DNA of 5,539 nucleotides from Anaerolineales bacterium (GCA_020432595.1 JAGQGA010000087.1:7192-12730); one strand, 5' to 3'; shown: positions 1 to 5,156, numbered from the stretch's first letter. The notes: a model not told the origin generated them from the letters alone. Translations and numbers: made by a program.

Positions 1-181
1 GGGCTGCTCAATTCAAATGATATTGCCCAAGAAAATGGCAACTTGCAGCGGGTAGATGATTCAGACATCCCAGACCCCCATTTTGCGAGAACGACACACG
101 GTTTTCCTGCGCTTACCCAGAACCCGTCACGATCTGCGTTCTTTGCATTGTTATTTTCTTTTTCCGGCAGACAGCTAGATC
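1..181. other. Left-edge region without a supported gene
   Basis: I see no supported gene here. One + strand frame is open from the window edge to 381, but it runs 200 bp into the well-supported receiver gene at 182-571 in another frame, has no recognisable motif, and is probably chance. A short - strand frame beginning at an ATG at 68 is open to the edge (about 22 residues) with a purine-rich stretch before it; it could be the start of a divergent gene but cannot be judged from so little. The promoter of the 182-571 gene should lie here, but I could not pick out a convincing -35/-10 pair. Confidence 0.5.
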
Positions 182-571
182 ATGACAACAAAAACTTACG
201 GTATGGTTACAAAACGAATTTTTATTGTGGAAGATCACCCAATGATGCAGGTGGCTTATCAACGGCTGATCGAAAGCGACCCGACCCTAGCACTGTGCGG
301 CATTGCTGGCTCGGCAGAAAAGGCACTGGGGCAAGTCCTGACGCTTCACCCCGATGTGGTGGTGGTGGATGTGTCGCTTAAGGGCGTAGATGGATTGGAG
401 TTAACGGAAACGCTCATGCAATATAACCGAGATCTTTGTATTGTGGTGGTTTCTGGTCACGAGTCCGCAGCATTGGAACAAGAGGTGCTGCGTTTGGGGG
501 CAAAGGCGTATTTACCCAAACGAAAAATCCACCAGTTGACAACTTTGGTAGATACAATTTGCGCTAGGTAG
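182..571 (+). CDS. Receiver-only response regulator (CheY-like single domain)
   Basis: A 129-residue protein that is one phosphoacceptor receiver domain with no output domain. The acidic pair is E17-D18 (in IVEDHP), the phosphoacceptor is D63 (in VVVVDVS), the switch Ser/Thr is S91, the aromatic switch is Y110 and the conserved lysine is K113 (in AYLPK), so it should accept phosphate from a histidine kinase. The alpha1 sequence after the acidic pair and the GAKAYLPK end resemble NarL-family receivers, but the protein stops about 15 residues after K113, where a NarL protein would continue to a linker and HTH. It could act as a phosphate sink, a relay intermediate or a protein-binding switch. 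The start is uncertain: ATG at 182 gives 129 residues and ATG at 203 gives 122 residues and a more standard N terminus; neither has a good Shine-Dalgarno. It is the only + strand gene and is convergent with the 612-1289 gene. The TAG stop at 569-571 abuts a 42-bp palindrome. Confidence 0.85.
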   Translation: MTTKTYGMVTKRIFIVEDHPMMQVAYQRLIESDPTLALCGIAGSAEKALGQVLTLHPDVVVVDVSLKGVDGLELTETLMQYNRDLCIVVVSGHESAALEQEVLRLGAKAYLPKRKIHQLTTLVDTICAR

Positions 572-613
572 AAGAGGTATGGGGAAAAACGGCCGTTTTT
601 CCCCATACCTCTT
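572..613. terminator. 42-bp perfect palindrome between convergent genes, probable bidirectional terminator
   Basis: The left arm 572-592 is the exact reverse complement of the right arm 593-613, giving 21-bp arms with no spacer and AAAAACGGCCGTTTTT at the centre. It begins on the base after the TAG stop of the + strand gene and ends inside the TAA stop (614-612) of the - strand gene. It would fold identically in both transcripts, so a bidirectional terminator or transcript-end protector is the natural reading. It lacks a trailing U-tract outside the hairpin on either side, so it is not a textbook intrinsic terminator. The centre is one copy of the iterated AACGGCCGTT palindrome found across the window. 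Confidence 0.7.
588..597. repeat. AACGGCCGTT iterated palindrome, copy 1 (intergenic)
   Basis: Exact copy at the centre of the 42-bp palindrome at 572-613. It is the only one of the eight copies outside a coding region. Confidence 0.85.
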
Positions 614-1289
614 AAGCCGCATAAACAATCTGCATCTCCTGATAATGTTGATAAAGCAAAGCCGCATCGTGCCGATTGGTCGCTTCCAGCTTTTTGAGAA
701 TATTGTGGACATGGTTTTTCACCGTACCACACTGAATCACCAGCTCATCAGCAATTTTTCGGTTGGTGTAACCATCACTAATCAACTGCAAAATCTCCTC
801 TTCACGGCTAGTTAACTCAGCCACAGCGGGCGTAGTAGTCTGCTTGGCAAACAAACGCTGTGCCGGTTGGGCAGCCAACTGCGCCAGCCGCATCATCATC
901 TCAGCGGCAAAGTCTGGGGAAACAATCGCCTTACCCTTGTGCGCTGCACGGATTTTCTTCAGCAGTGAGACCAACGACTCCTCCTGCCGCACATAGCCCA
1001 TGGCACCCGCTTCCACATAACGCAAAATCTCATCCGATTCGCAGCTTAACCCCGCAATGATAACTTTTACATCGGGGTACTCGGCACAAATCTTGGTTAC
1101 TAGCTCCAACACCTTCTCCTGCCCCAATGAGGTGTTGATCAAAGCAACATTGCTATGAGGCATCAAAAAGAGAGCCTCTTCCACGTTTGTGGCACAACCG
1201 GTAACGTAGATGTCACCCTCTTGAGAAAAAATGGTGCGCATGGTATCGCTAATCAATCTCGAAGAATCTATAAATGAAATCCGTATCAT
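612..1289 (-). CDS. NarL/FixJ-type DNA-binding regulator with a degenerate, phosphorylation-dead receiver
   Basis: A 225-residue protein of usual NarL-family length: receiver at about 2-118, linker, then a LuxR-type HTH at about 159-215 (LTSREEEIL; recognition region GTVKNHVHNILKKL). The HTH is intact. The receiver keeps the fold pattern but not the chemistry. The acidic pair reads D8-S9, the phosphoacceptor position is N52 (in ALINTS, where relatives have D), the Thr/Ser switch position is A79 or G80, and the conserved lysine position is Q102 (in GYVRQEE). It therefore should not be phosphorylated in the usual way, and probably binds DNA constitutively or responds to a ligand or partner. It is a paralogue of the 4481-5146 regulator: 29 of 52 HTH residues match by eye and both receivers share VEAGA-x-GYV. 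The start ATG at 1289 is supported by AAGGAG at 1304-1299 with 9-nt spacing. It stands alone, with its own upstream region (1290-1448) and the palindrome at 572-613 as its 3' end. Confidence 0.93.
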   Translation of the reverse strand: MIRISFIDSSRLISDTMRTIFSQEGDIYVTGCATNVEEALFLMPHSNVALINTSLGQEKVLELVTKICAEYPDVKVIIAGLSCESDEILRYVEAGAMGYVRQEESLVSLLKKIRAAHKGKAIVSPDFAAEMMMRLAQLAAQPAQRLFAKQTTTPAVAELTSREEEILQLISDGYTNRKIADELVIQCGTVKNHVHNILKKLEATNRHDAALLYQHYQEMQIVYAA

Positions 1290-1299
1290 GACGCTACTC

Positions 1300-1369
1300 T
1301 CCTTGCTCTTGCATCAGCCAAAAATTGCTTAACATGCTTCTATCGTACTGCACGAATGAGGAGCAAGGA
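1300..1369 (-). promoter_or_regulatory. Possible Shine-Dalgarno-sequestering helix in the leader of the 612-1289 gene
   Basis: TCCTTGCTC at 1300-1308 and GAGCAAGGA at 1361-1369 are exact reverse complements (9 bp, 52-nt spacer). In the leftward transcript the downstream arm contains most of the AAGGAG ribosome-binding site (1304-1299). If the transcript starts upstream of 1369, the upstream arm could mask it. The upstream arm also overlaps the operator-like repeat at 1367-1389, so the symmetry may be a DNA-level site instead. I found no convincing -35/-10 pair. Confidence 0.3.
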
Positions 1370-1389
1370 ATGGGTAGTTACCCTACCTT
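1367..1389. repeat. 23-bp repeat, copy A, upstream of the 612-1289 regulator (candidate operator)
   Basis: This matches 2046-2068 at 21 of 23 positions; the shared parts are GGAATGGG and TTACCCTACCTT, with differences only at 1375 and 1377. It contains a dyad, GGGTA-GT-TACCC (1372-1383), the size and form of sites used by dimeric LuxR-type HTH proteins. It lies about 80-100 bp upstream of the ATG at 1289, in the same orientation relative to its gene as copy B is to the 1515-1931 gene. Confidence 0.5.
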
Positions 1390-1421
1390 ACGCTTTATTT
1401 AGTATGTATTGTGCTGCTCCC

Positions 1422-1439
1422 AAGCCCCCGTGGGGGCTT
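1422..1439. terminator. GC-rich hairpin, possible terminator
   Basis: AAGCCCCC (1422-1429) pairs with GGGGGCTT (1432-1439) around GT. This is a strong symmetric stem, but neither strand has more than a short T run after it. On the - strand it lies just downstream of the better terminator at 1449-1478 and may serve as a second stop insulating the 612-1289 gene from readthrough. Confidence 0.4.
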
Positions 1440-1448
1440 TAATGGCAT

Positions 1449-1478
1449 AAAAAAAGCAGAGATTAAGCCTATCTCTGC
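1449..1478 (-). terminator. Rho-independent terminator of the 1515-1931 receiver gene
   Basis: On the - strand GCAGAGAT (1478-1471), a 7-nt loop and ATCTCTGC (1463-1456) form an 8-bp stem followed directly by seven T residues (1455-1449). It lies 36 nt past the TAA of the 1515-1931 gene, so that short reading frame is a complete transcription unit end rather than a chance fragment running into the next gene. Confidence 0.88.
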
Positions 1479-1514
1479 CATTAGTGTCACCAGATTCCGT
1501 CAGTGGAATGGGTT

Positions 1515-1931
1515 TTAGGGGGAAAGAGTTTCCAAGGCGGGGCTGATAAATGTAGAGCCTTGGTTGACGGCACGAACGGCCGTTACCAAATCCTGCACCA
1601 CACTTTTCTTCGGCACATAACCACTCGCCCCAGAGCGCAACGCCTGCGCCACAACCTGTTTATGCGTGTGCATAGACAACATAATCACCCGCGTGGGCAA
1701 ATCAAGCGTCTGAATTTGCTGCACCGATTGGATCCCATCCAATTTTGGCATTGTAATATCCATAATCACAATATCAGGCACCAATTCTTCCGCAAGCCGT
1801 ACCGTTTCTGCACCATCACTGGCAGTGGCAACAACCACTATATCTTTTTCCTTATTCAAAAGTGCCTGAACATGCTTACGTACCAAATGGTGATCATCAG
1901 CAATCAGGACACGAATTTGTTTTTCAACCAT
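1515..1931 (-). CDS. Receiver-only response regulator, NarL-like receiver ending where the HTH would begin
   Basis: A 138-residue protein consisting of a full NarL-family receiver with intact phosphorylation residues: acidic pair D12-D13 (in LIADDHH), phosphoacceptor D58 (in VIMDITMP), switch S86, aromatic Y105 and lysine K108. By eye about 59 of 126 aligned positions match the receiver of the canonical regulator at 2074-2724, so the two are close relatives. The protein ends in ETLSP followed by TAA; the canonical relative has the same ETLSP as the first residues of its HTH (ETLSPREREVL). This suggests loss of the HTH from a full-length ancestor. No HTH-like sequence follows the stop, and an intrinsic terminator lies 36 nt downstream, so the short form looks fixed. 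The likely role is a phosphate sink or protein-protein switch fed by the same kinase as its relative. The ATG at 1931 begins a normal MxxxIRVLIADDH N terminus; the ribosome-binding site is weak. It is transcribed alone or as a tail of the operon to its right. Confidence 0.9.
   Translation of the reverse strand: MVEKQIRVLIADDHHLVRKHVQALLNKEKDIVVVATASDGAETVRLAEELVPDIVIMDITMPKLDGIQSVQQIQTLDLPTRVIMLSMHTHKQVVAQALRSGASGYVPKKSVVQDLVTAVRAVNQGSTFISPALETLSP
1575..1584. repeat. AACGGCCGTT iterated palindrome, copy 2
   Basis: Exact copy inside the receiver-only gene 1515-1931, read in the frame ACG GCC GTT (Thr-Ala-Val, in LVTAVRA). Confidence 0.85.
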
Positions 1932-2025
1932 GCTGTTTAGTTATCCAATGTACCCAATCGGGGGTTGGCTAGTACAAAGCCTTGCACCAATCCAACCCCA
2001 ATCCACATCTTTTTGTCTCCATCGT
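1932..2025 (-). promoter_or_regulatory. Leader region of the 1515-1931 gene
   Basis: A non-coding stretch between the gene's ATG and the hairpin at 2026-2074. It contains one possible leader stem, GGGGTTGG (1961-1968) with CCAACCCC (1992-1999), 8 bp with a 23-nt loop. A TTGACT on the - strand at 2081-2076 would serve as a -35 box, but no good -10 lies at the right distance, so the promoter is unassigned. Confidence 0.3.
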
Positions 2026-2074
2026 GCCACAAATACCCCCATTTGGGAATGGGGAATTACCCTACCTTTGTGGC
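2026..2074 (-). terminator. Stem-loop directly after the operon's last stop codon
   Basis: Outer arms GCCACAAA (2026-2033) and TTTGTGGC (2067-2074) enclose an inner hairpin CCCCAT (2037-2042) / ATGGGG (2049-2054). The outer arm starts on the last base of the TAG stop (2076-2074) of the 2074-2724 gene, much like the palindrome at 572-613. There is no U-tract on the 3' side, so it may be a factor-dependent or weak terminator, or may protect the mRNA 3' end. It contains operator-like repeat copy B. Confidence 0.4.
2046..2068. repeat. 23-bp repeat, copy B, upstream of the 1515-1931 regulator (candidate operator)
   Basis: Second copy of the repeat at 1367-1389, with 21 of 23 positions identical. 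The dyad here is weaker (GGGG-AATT-ACCC). It lies about 115-137 bp upstream of the ATG at 1931. Both copies are in the same orientation relative to the regulator gene they precede, which fits a shared regulatory site better than chance. Confidence 0.5.
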
Positions 2075-2724
2075 TAGTCAAGCAAAATTAACCCTGATTG
2101 AATGCCTTTACGCAACAAACTGGGCAGATCACTGACCTCGAGCTTGGTCATCAAATTACTGCGGTGCTTTTCCACCGTTTTCACGCTAATAAACAGCAAG
2201 TCGGCAATGCCCTGGTTCGTATGCCCCTCAGCCACAAGTTGCAAAACCTCTCGCTCACGCGGCGAAAGTGTTTCCGCAAGGCTGCTGGCCGTGCTTCCGT
2301 CATTGGGTGCCAGCAGCAAGGACATTACAGAGTCAGAAATGGTGGGGCTAAGAAAGAGCTTGCCTTGGCTGGCGGTACGCACGGCCAATAGCAGTTCGTC
2401 CGAAATGGCATCTTTTTGCAAATACCCCTTGATACCCAGCTTTAGCAACTGACGCACGATAATGGTATCGGCGTGCATTGAAAGAATGACAACCTGAGGG
2501 CTGTTGTCAAGCTCCATAAGCCGTTCCGTGGCCTGAATGCCATCCAAACGCGGCATGGACAAATCCATGATCACAACATCTGGGGACAGTTCAGCTACCA
2601 GGTTAACGGCTTCCTGACCCGTGGCCGCTTCGCCAATGACTTCAATATCAGCCGCATTTTGCAGCAAGGCGCGAATACCCTGGCGCACCAGATTATGATC
2701 ATCGGCAATAATGGTTCTAATCAT
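2074..2724 (-). CDS. Canonical NarL/FixJ-type response regulator, partner of the adjacent kinase
   Basis: A 216-residue two-domain transcription regulator from the chosen start. The receiver at about 1-120 has every key residue: D8-D9 (IIADDH), phosphoacceptor D54 (VIMDLSMP), S82, Y101 and K104 (GYLQKD). A linker at about 128-150 leads to a LuxR-type HTH at about 152-210 (LSPREREVLQLVAEG; recognition helix ISVKTVEKHRSNLMTKL). ATG at 2724 is preferred over ATG at 2745 because it gives the standard MIRTIIADDH N terminus, has GGAGGG at 2733-2728 three bases upstream, and overlaps the kinase stop as ATGA. That overlap implies translational coupling and strongly supports cognate pairing with the histidine kinase encoded at 2721-4460. 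It should be phosphorylated on D54, dimerise and bind DNA. The targets are unknown; the 23-bp repeats at 1367 and 2046 are candidates. It is the last gene of the leftward operon, with a stem-loop directly after the stop. Confidence 0.95.
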   Translation of the reverse strand: MIRTIIADDHNLVRQGIRALLQNAADIEVIGEAATGQEAVNLVAELSPDVVIMDLSMPRLDGIQATERLMELDNSPQVVILSMHADTIIVRQLLKLGIKGYLQKDAISDELLLAVRTASQGKLFLSPTISDSVMSLLLAPNDGSTASSLAETLSPREREVLQLVAEGHTNQGIADLLFISVKTVEKHRSNLMTKLEVSDLPSLLRKGIQSGLILLD

Positions 2725-4460
2725 GTACCCTCCGCTTCGACCCAAAGGGGTACCTGCGCCACAAGTTTGGTGCCTTTGTTGGGGCGGGAATAGAGATCTA
2801 AACGGCCGTTTAACAACTCCAACCGCTCCGCAATTCCATGCAGCCCAATACCACTCTGAGGCATTTCCGACAGGTTGTCCGTATTCACATCAAAACCGCA
2901 ACCATCATCGCTCACCTCTAAAACCAGTTGATCTTCCACTTGCAACAGCACCACCAAAACATTCTGGGCATCCGCATGTTTAGCAACGTTGGTCAAAGCC
3001 TCCTGCGCACAGCGATAGAGCGAAATGGCAATAGCCCAGGGGAGATTCGGCAATTCCAGCCCATCATATAGTACTGCGAGCTGGGTTCGTGCCGCAAAAT
3101 CCTGGCACAATCCTTCCAGCGCTAGGTGCAAGCCAAAGCGATCTAACCCCGGCGGGCGTAAATTGTGTGAAAGCAACCGAATGTTTTCCATCGTCTGTTC
3201 GGTCAGCTCAATAGCTTCGCCCAGACCACCGTCAAGCAGATCCAGCTCAGTTGGCACCGTGCCACGCAGCAAATCCAGGCTGATTTTCAGAGCCGTTAGC
3301 GATTGACCCGCTTCGTCATGCAGTTCCAGTGCCAGCCGCTTTCGTTCCTCTTCTTCGGCGGCAATGGCCTGGCGGGTAAGCTGGTGGATGCGTTCTAAAC
3401 GGTATTCAGCCAGGCGGCGGGCTTCCTGTTGGGCGCGGTATAAACGGCCGTTTTCAATAGCCAACGCCGCCTGCGCCCCCAATGCCTTCAGCACCCGTTC
3501 ATCATCAGCCGAAAAAGCCGATGGCACGGCACACTGCACGCTAATGGTCCCCACCGTCCCTGTGTGCCCATGCAGCGGCACCACCAGCAGCGACCGAATA
3601 TGCCGATTGCGGTCAAAATCCACCCGGCGCGGATCATGCTGCAAATCAGACACATTAATCGCTTCCTCTTGACGCAGCACCTCACCGGCAATGCCCTCGT
3701 CAATCTCCAATACATACTCATCCGCCACCAGCTCTAACCCCAACACGGAAAGCGGATAAAGCCGGGGCGGTGCACCTTCCAGCAAATGAATGGCAGCCCA
3801 ATCGGCACGGGCAATGAGATCCCGTACCGATTTGGTAATCAGCGGCAAGATGACATCCAAATCCAGCGTGGTATTGAGTATCTCGCTAATGCGAGTCAGG
3901 GCTTGTCTCTCTAAAAGCTGCTTTTGTAAACGGCCGTGTTGTTGTGCATTATAAAGGGCAATGGCAACCCAGGCCGCCGCCATTTCCAGAAAGGTCACGT
4001 CTATCTGGGAAAAAGCATGTGGTTGGCGATGAATCGCTTCAATGACACCCAATTGTCGGTCACGCCATTTTAACGGCACGGCCACAATGGACTGTGGAAA
4101 ATACCCTACCGCCTGAGCCAGTTTACGTGACATTTGCTTTTCACAGGCAATGCCCTGTAACCACAACGATTGCTCCACTTGCCACACCTTACCGGCAATC
4201 CCTTCCCCGGCAACCAACGTTTTGCCCAGAAAGTTTTCGGCCTGCTCACCAATGCTTGCAACCACTTCTAGCCGCTCGCTGCCATAGCGAAACAGAAGTA
4301 CGCCCTCGGCTTTAAACAAGGTTTCTAAGGCTGACAGCGCATTGGCATAAATCGCCTCCGTTTGTAAGGTGGAGGTAACCGATTGACCCAATTCTGCCAA
4401 TTGGGTCAACCGGTGGGACAGGTCAATTGGGTCTGTGGTCGTTTCTGTCAAAGAAGCCAT
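2721..4460 (-). CDS. Soluble GAF-GAF-HisKA_3 sensor histidine kinase (NarL-system type)
   Basis: A 579-residue kinase with no signal peptide or membrane segment, so it senses a cytoplasmic or diffusible cue. Order: first GAF at about 30-170 (AGEGIAGKVW near 84-93, SIVAVPL near 124-130), second GAF at about 190-338 (DEGIAGEVLR near 254-263, RSLLVVPL near 289-296), a charged coiled-coil-like linker at about 338-370, HisKA_3 dimerisation domain with phosphoacceptor H381 in ALELHDEAGQSLTALK, and an HATPase_c domain at about 475-573 with N-box E487/N491 (QEALTNVAKHA), G1 DDGCGF at 518-523 and G2 GIGLHG at 537-542. D382 and Q386 form the HDxxxQ pattern that in the NarX/DesK class is needed for phosphatase activity, so it may both phosphorylate and dephosphorylate its regulators. 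The GAF ligands cannot be read from sequence, and no chromophore cysteine is evident. It is 20 nt downstream of the 4481-5146 regulator and overlaps the 2074-2724 regulator by ATGA. The ATG at 4460 has no strong Shine-Dalgarno. Three copies of the iterated palindrome lie inside it. Confidence 0.96.
   Translation of the reverse strand: MASLTETTTDPIDLSHRLTQLAELGQSVTSTLQTEAIYANALSALETLFKAEGVLLFRYGSERLEVVASIGEQAENFLGKTLVAGEGIAGKVWQVEQSLWLQGIACEKQMSRKLAQAVGYFPQSIVAVPLKWRDRQLGVIEAIHRQPHAFSQIDVTFLEMAAAWVAIALYNAQQHGRLQKQLLERQALTRISEILNTTLDLDVILPLITKSVRDLIARADWAAIHLLEGAPPRLYPLSVLGLELVADEYVLEIDEGIAGEVLRQEEAINVSDLQHDPRRVDFDRNRHIRSLLVVPLHGHTGTVGTISVQCAVPSAFSADDERVLKALGAQAALAIENGRLYRAQQEARRLAEYRLERIHQLTRQAIAAEEEERKRLALELHDEAGQSLTALKISLDLLRGTVPTELDLLDGGLGEAIELTEQTMENIRLLSHNLRPPGLDRFGLHLALEGLCQDFAARTQLAVLYDGLELPNLPWAIAISLYRCAQEALTNVAKHADAQNVLVVLLQVEDQLVLEVSDDGCGFDVNTDNLSEMPQSGIGLHGIAERLELLNGRLDLYSRPNKGTKLVAQVPLWVEAEGT
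2801..2810. repeat. AACGGCCGTT iterated palindrome, copy 3
   Basis: Exact copy, extended to the 14-bp palindrome TAAACGGCCGTTTA (2799-2812). It lies in the HATPase end of the kinase gene and is read AAC GGC CGT (Asn-Gly-Arg, in LLNGRLDL). Confidence 0.85.
3443..3452. repeat. AACGGCCGTT iterated palindrome, copy 4
   Basis: Exact copy, extended to AAACGGCCGTTT (3442-3453 region). It lies at the end of the second GAF domain and is read Asn-Gly-Arg (in IENGRLYR). Confidence 0.85.
3929..3938. repeat. AACGGCCGTG, degenerate copy 5 of the iterated palindrome
   Basis: One mismatch from the consensus (final T to G). It lies at the end of the first GAF domain and is read His-Gly-Arg (in QQHGRLQK), the structural counterpart of copy 4 at the end of the second GAF. 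The pair may descend from a GAF duplication or from independent placement at the same helix boundary. Confidence 0.7.
4383..4433. repeat. Inverted and direct repeats at the 5' end of the kinase gene
   Basis: TTGACCCAATT (4383-4393) and AATTGGGTCAA (4399-4409) are exact inverted arms of 11 bp around a 5-nt loop. A third copy, CAATTGGGTC (4424-4433), directly repeats 4398-4407 at a 26-bp interval. All lie within the first 78 coding bases. In the mRNA the 11-bp hairpin would sit at about nucleotides 52-78 of the reading frame and could affect translation or transcript stability; alternatively it is an intragenic protein site. Confidence 0.6.
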
Positions 4461-4480
4461 AGGAACCGTTCTAGCCCGTG

Positions 4481-5146
4481 TTATTCATCATCCAAGGTAG
4501 CCGCTTGTGCCCGCATGTACATTTCAGCGGCCTCATCACGATTGGTCACATCCAGCTTACGCAATATTTTGTGAACATGATTTTTAACCGTACCGACTTC
4601 GATATGGAGTTTTTCTCCGATTTCCTGGTTAGACAGCCCGTCCGTGACCAAATCTAGCACATCGCGCTCTCGAGGCGTTAAACCACGCAGCACATTGGCA
4701 ATCTGCTCCTGGTCGGCACACATATCTGCCAGTTCGTTTACACGGGCAATCAATTTGGCAACCATCTCGGGCGGAAACAGGGCTTTGTCTGCTTGCACGG
4801 CGCGAATGTTTTCCAGTAAATCTTCAACTGATACTTCTTTGGGAACGTAGCCATCTGCACCTGCTTCCACATACATGAGAATTTTTTCCGGGGCATGTTT
4901 TTCAATACCCGTAATCAGGATGTGGGTTTGGGGTTGGGTGCGAGCAATCCATTGGGTCAGTTCCAGAGTTTCGCCGTCAGACCAGCCGGTATCGAGCAGG
5001 ACAACATCGGCTTGGGGTGCTTTTTTTCGTGCGGTTTCTTGGGTGGTGGCATAGCCAATGACTCTGATGTCTGGTTCTTCCCGCAAAACGGCCGTTAATA
5101 CACTACAAATAAGCCGAGCCTGGTTCACAATCAAAATCTTGATCAA
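4481..5146 (-). CDS. Atypical NarL/FixJ-type regulator lacking the receiver acidic pair
   Basis: A receiver at about 1-118 and a LuxR-type HTH at about 156-210 (LTPRERDVLDLV; GTVKNHVHKILRKL), 221 residues from the chosen start. The receiver keeps phosphoacceptor D52 (in VVLLDTG), T79, Y100 and K103 (GYVPKE), but the Mg-binding acidic pair is replaced by N8-Q9 (in ILIVNQARL). Mg-dependent phosphorylation is therefore expected to be weak or absent although the acceptor remains. It is a paralogue of the 612-1289 regulator and less eroded. No ATG start exists: I prefer TTG at 5146, which gives the family-typical MIKILIVNQ N terminus and has AGGAGG (5162-5157) 10 nt upstream; TTG at 5170 would give 229 residues but has no good ribosome site. 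It sits 29 nt downstream of the 2H phosphoesterase gene and 20 nt upstream of the kinase, so it is co-transcribed with both. Confidence 0.93.
   Translation of the reverse strand: MIKILIVNQARLICSVLTAVLREEPDIRVIGYATTQETARKKAPQADVVLLDTGWSDGETLELTQWIARTQPQTHILITGIEKHAPEKILMYVEAGADGYVPKEVSVEDLLENIRAVQADKALFPPEMVAKLIARVNELADMCADQEQIANVLRGLTPRERDVLDLVTDGLSNQEIGEKLHIEVGTVKNHVHKILRKLDVTNRDEAAEMYMRAQAATLDDE
5087..5096. repeat. AACGGCCGTT iterated palindrome, copy 6
   Basis: Exact copy near the 5' end of the 4481-5146 gene, read Thr-Ala-Val (in VLTAVLRE). Confidence 0.85.
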
Positions 5147-5156
5147 GAAATTCAAC

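Noticed and set aside
43..381. Open + strand frame of 112 residues, in fact open from the window edge
   Set aside because: It overlaps the receiver gene at 182-571 over 200 bp in another frame, has no recognisable domain, and the competing frame has full receiver motifs.
1479..1514. Possible remnant of an HTH after the stop of the 1515-1931 gene
   Set aside because: Reading on past TAA gives a few unrelated residues and another stop; no LuxR HTH pattern is visible in any frame before the terminator.
2055..2081. Promoter with TTGACT as -35 upstream of the 1515-1931 gene
   Set aside because: No -10 hexamer of reasonable quality lies 16-18 bp away, and the box lies inside the end of the preceding gene.
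2098..2452. Two + strand open frames opposite the canonical regulator
   Set aside because: They are antisense shadows of the HTH and receiver coding sequence, with no motifs or ribosome sites.
3025..3721. Several + and - strand open frames within the kinase gene
   Set aside because: They are out-of-frame shadows; the kinase frame carries continuous GAF and HisKA_3 domains.
5137..5148. 12-bp palindrome TCTTGATCAAGA overlapping the proposed TTG start
   Set aside because: About one palindrome of this length is expected by chance in a window this size, and it is explained by the coding sequence.
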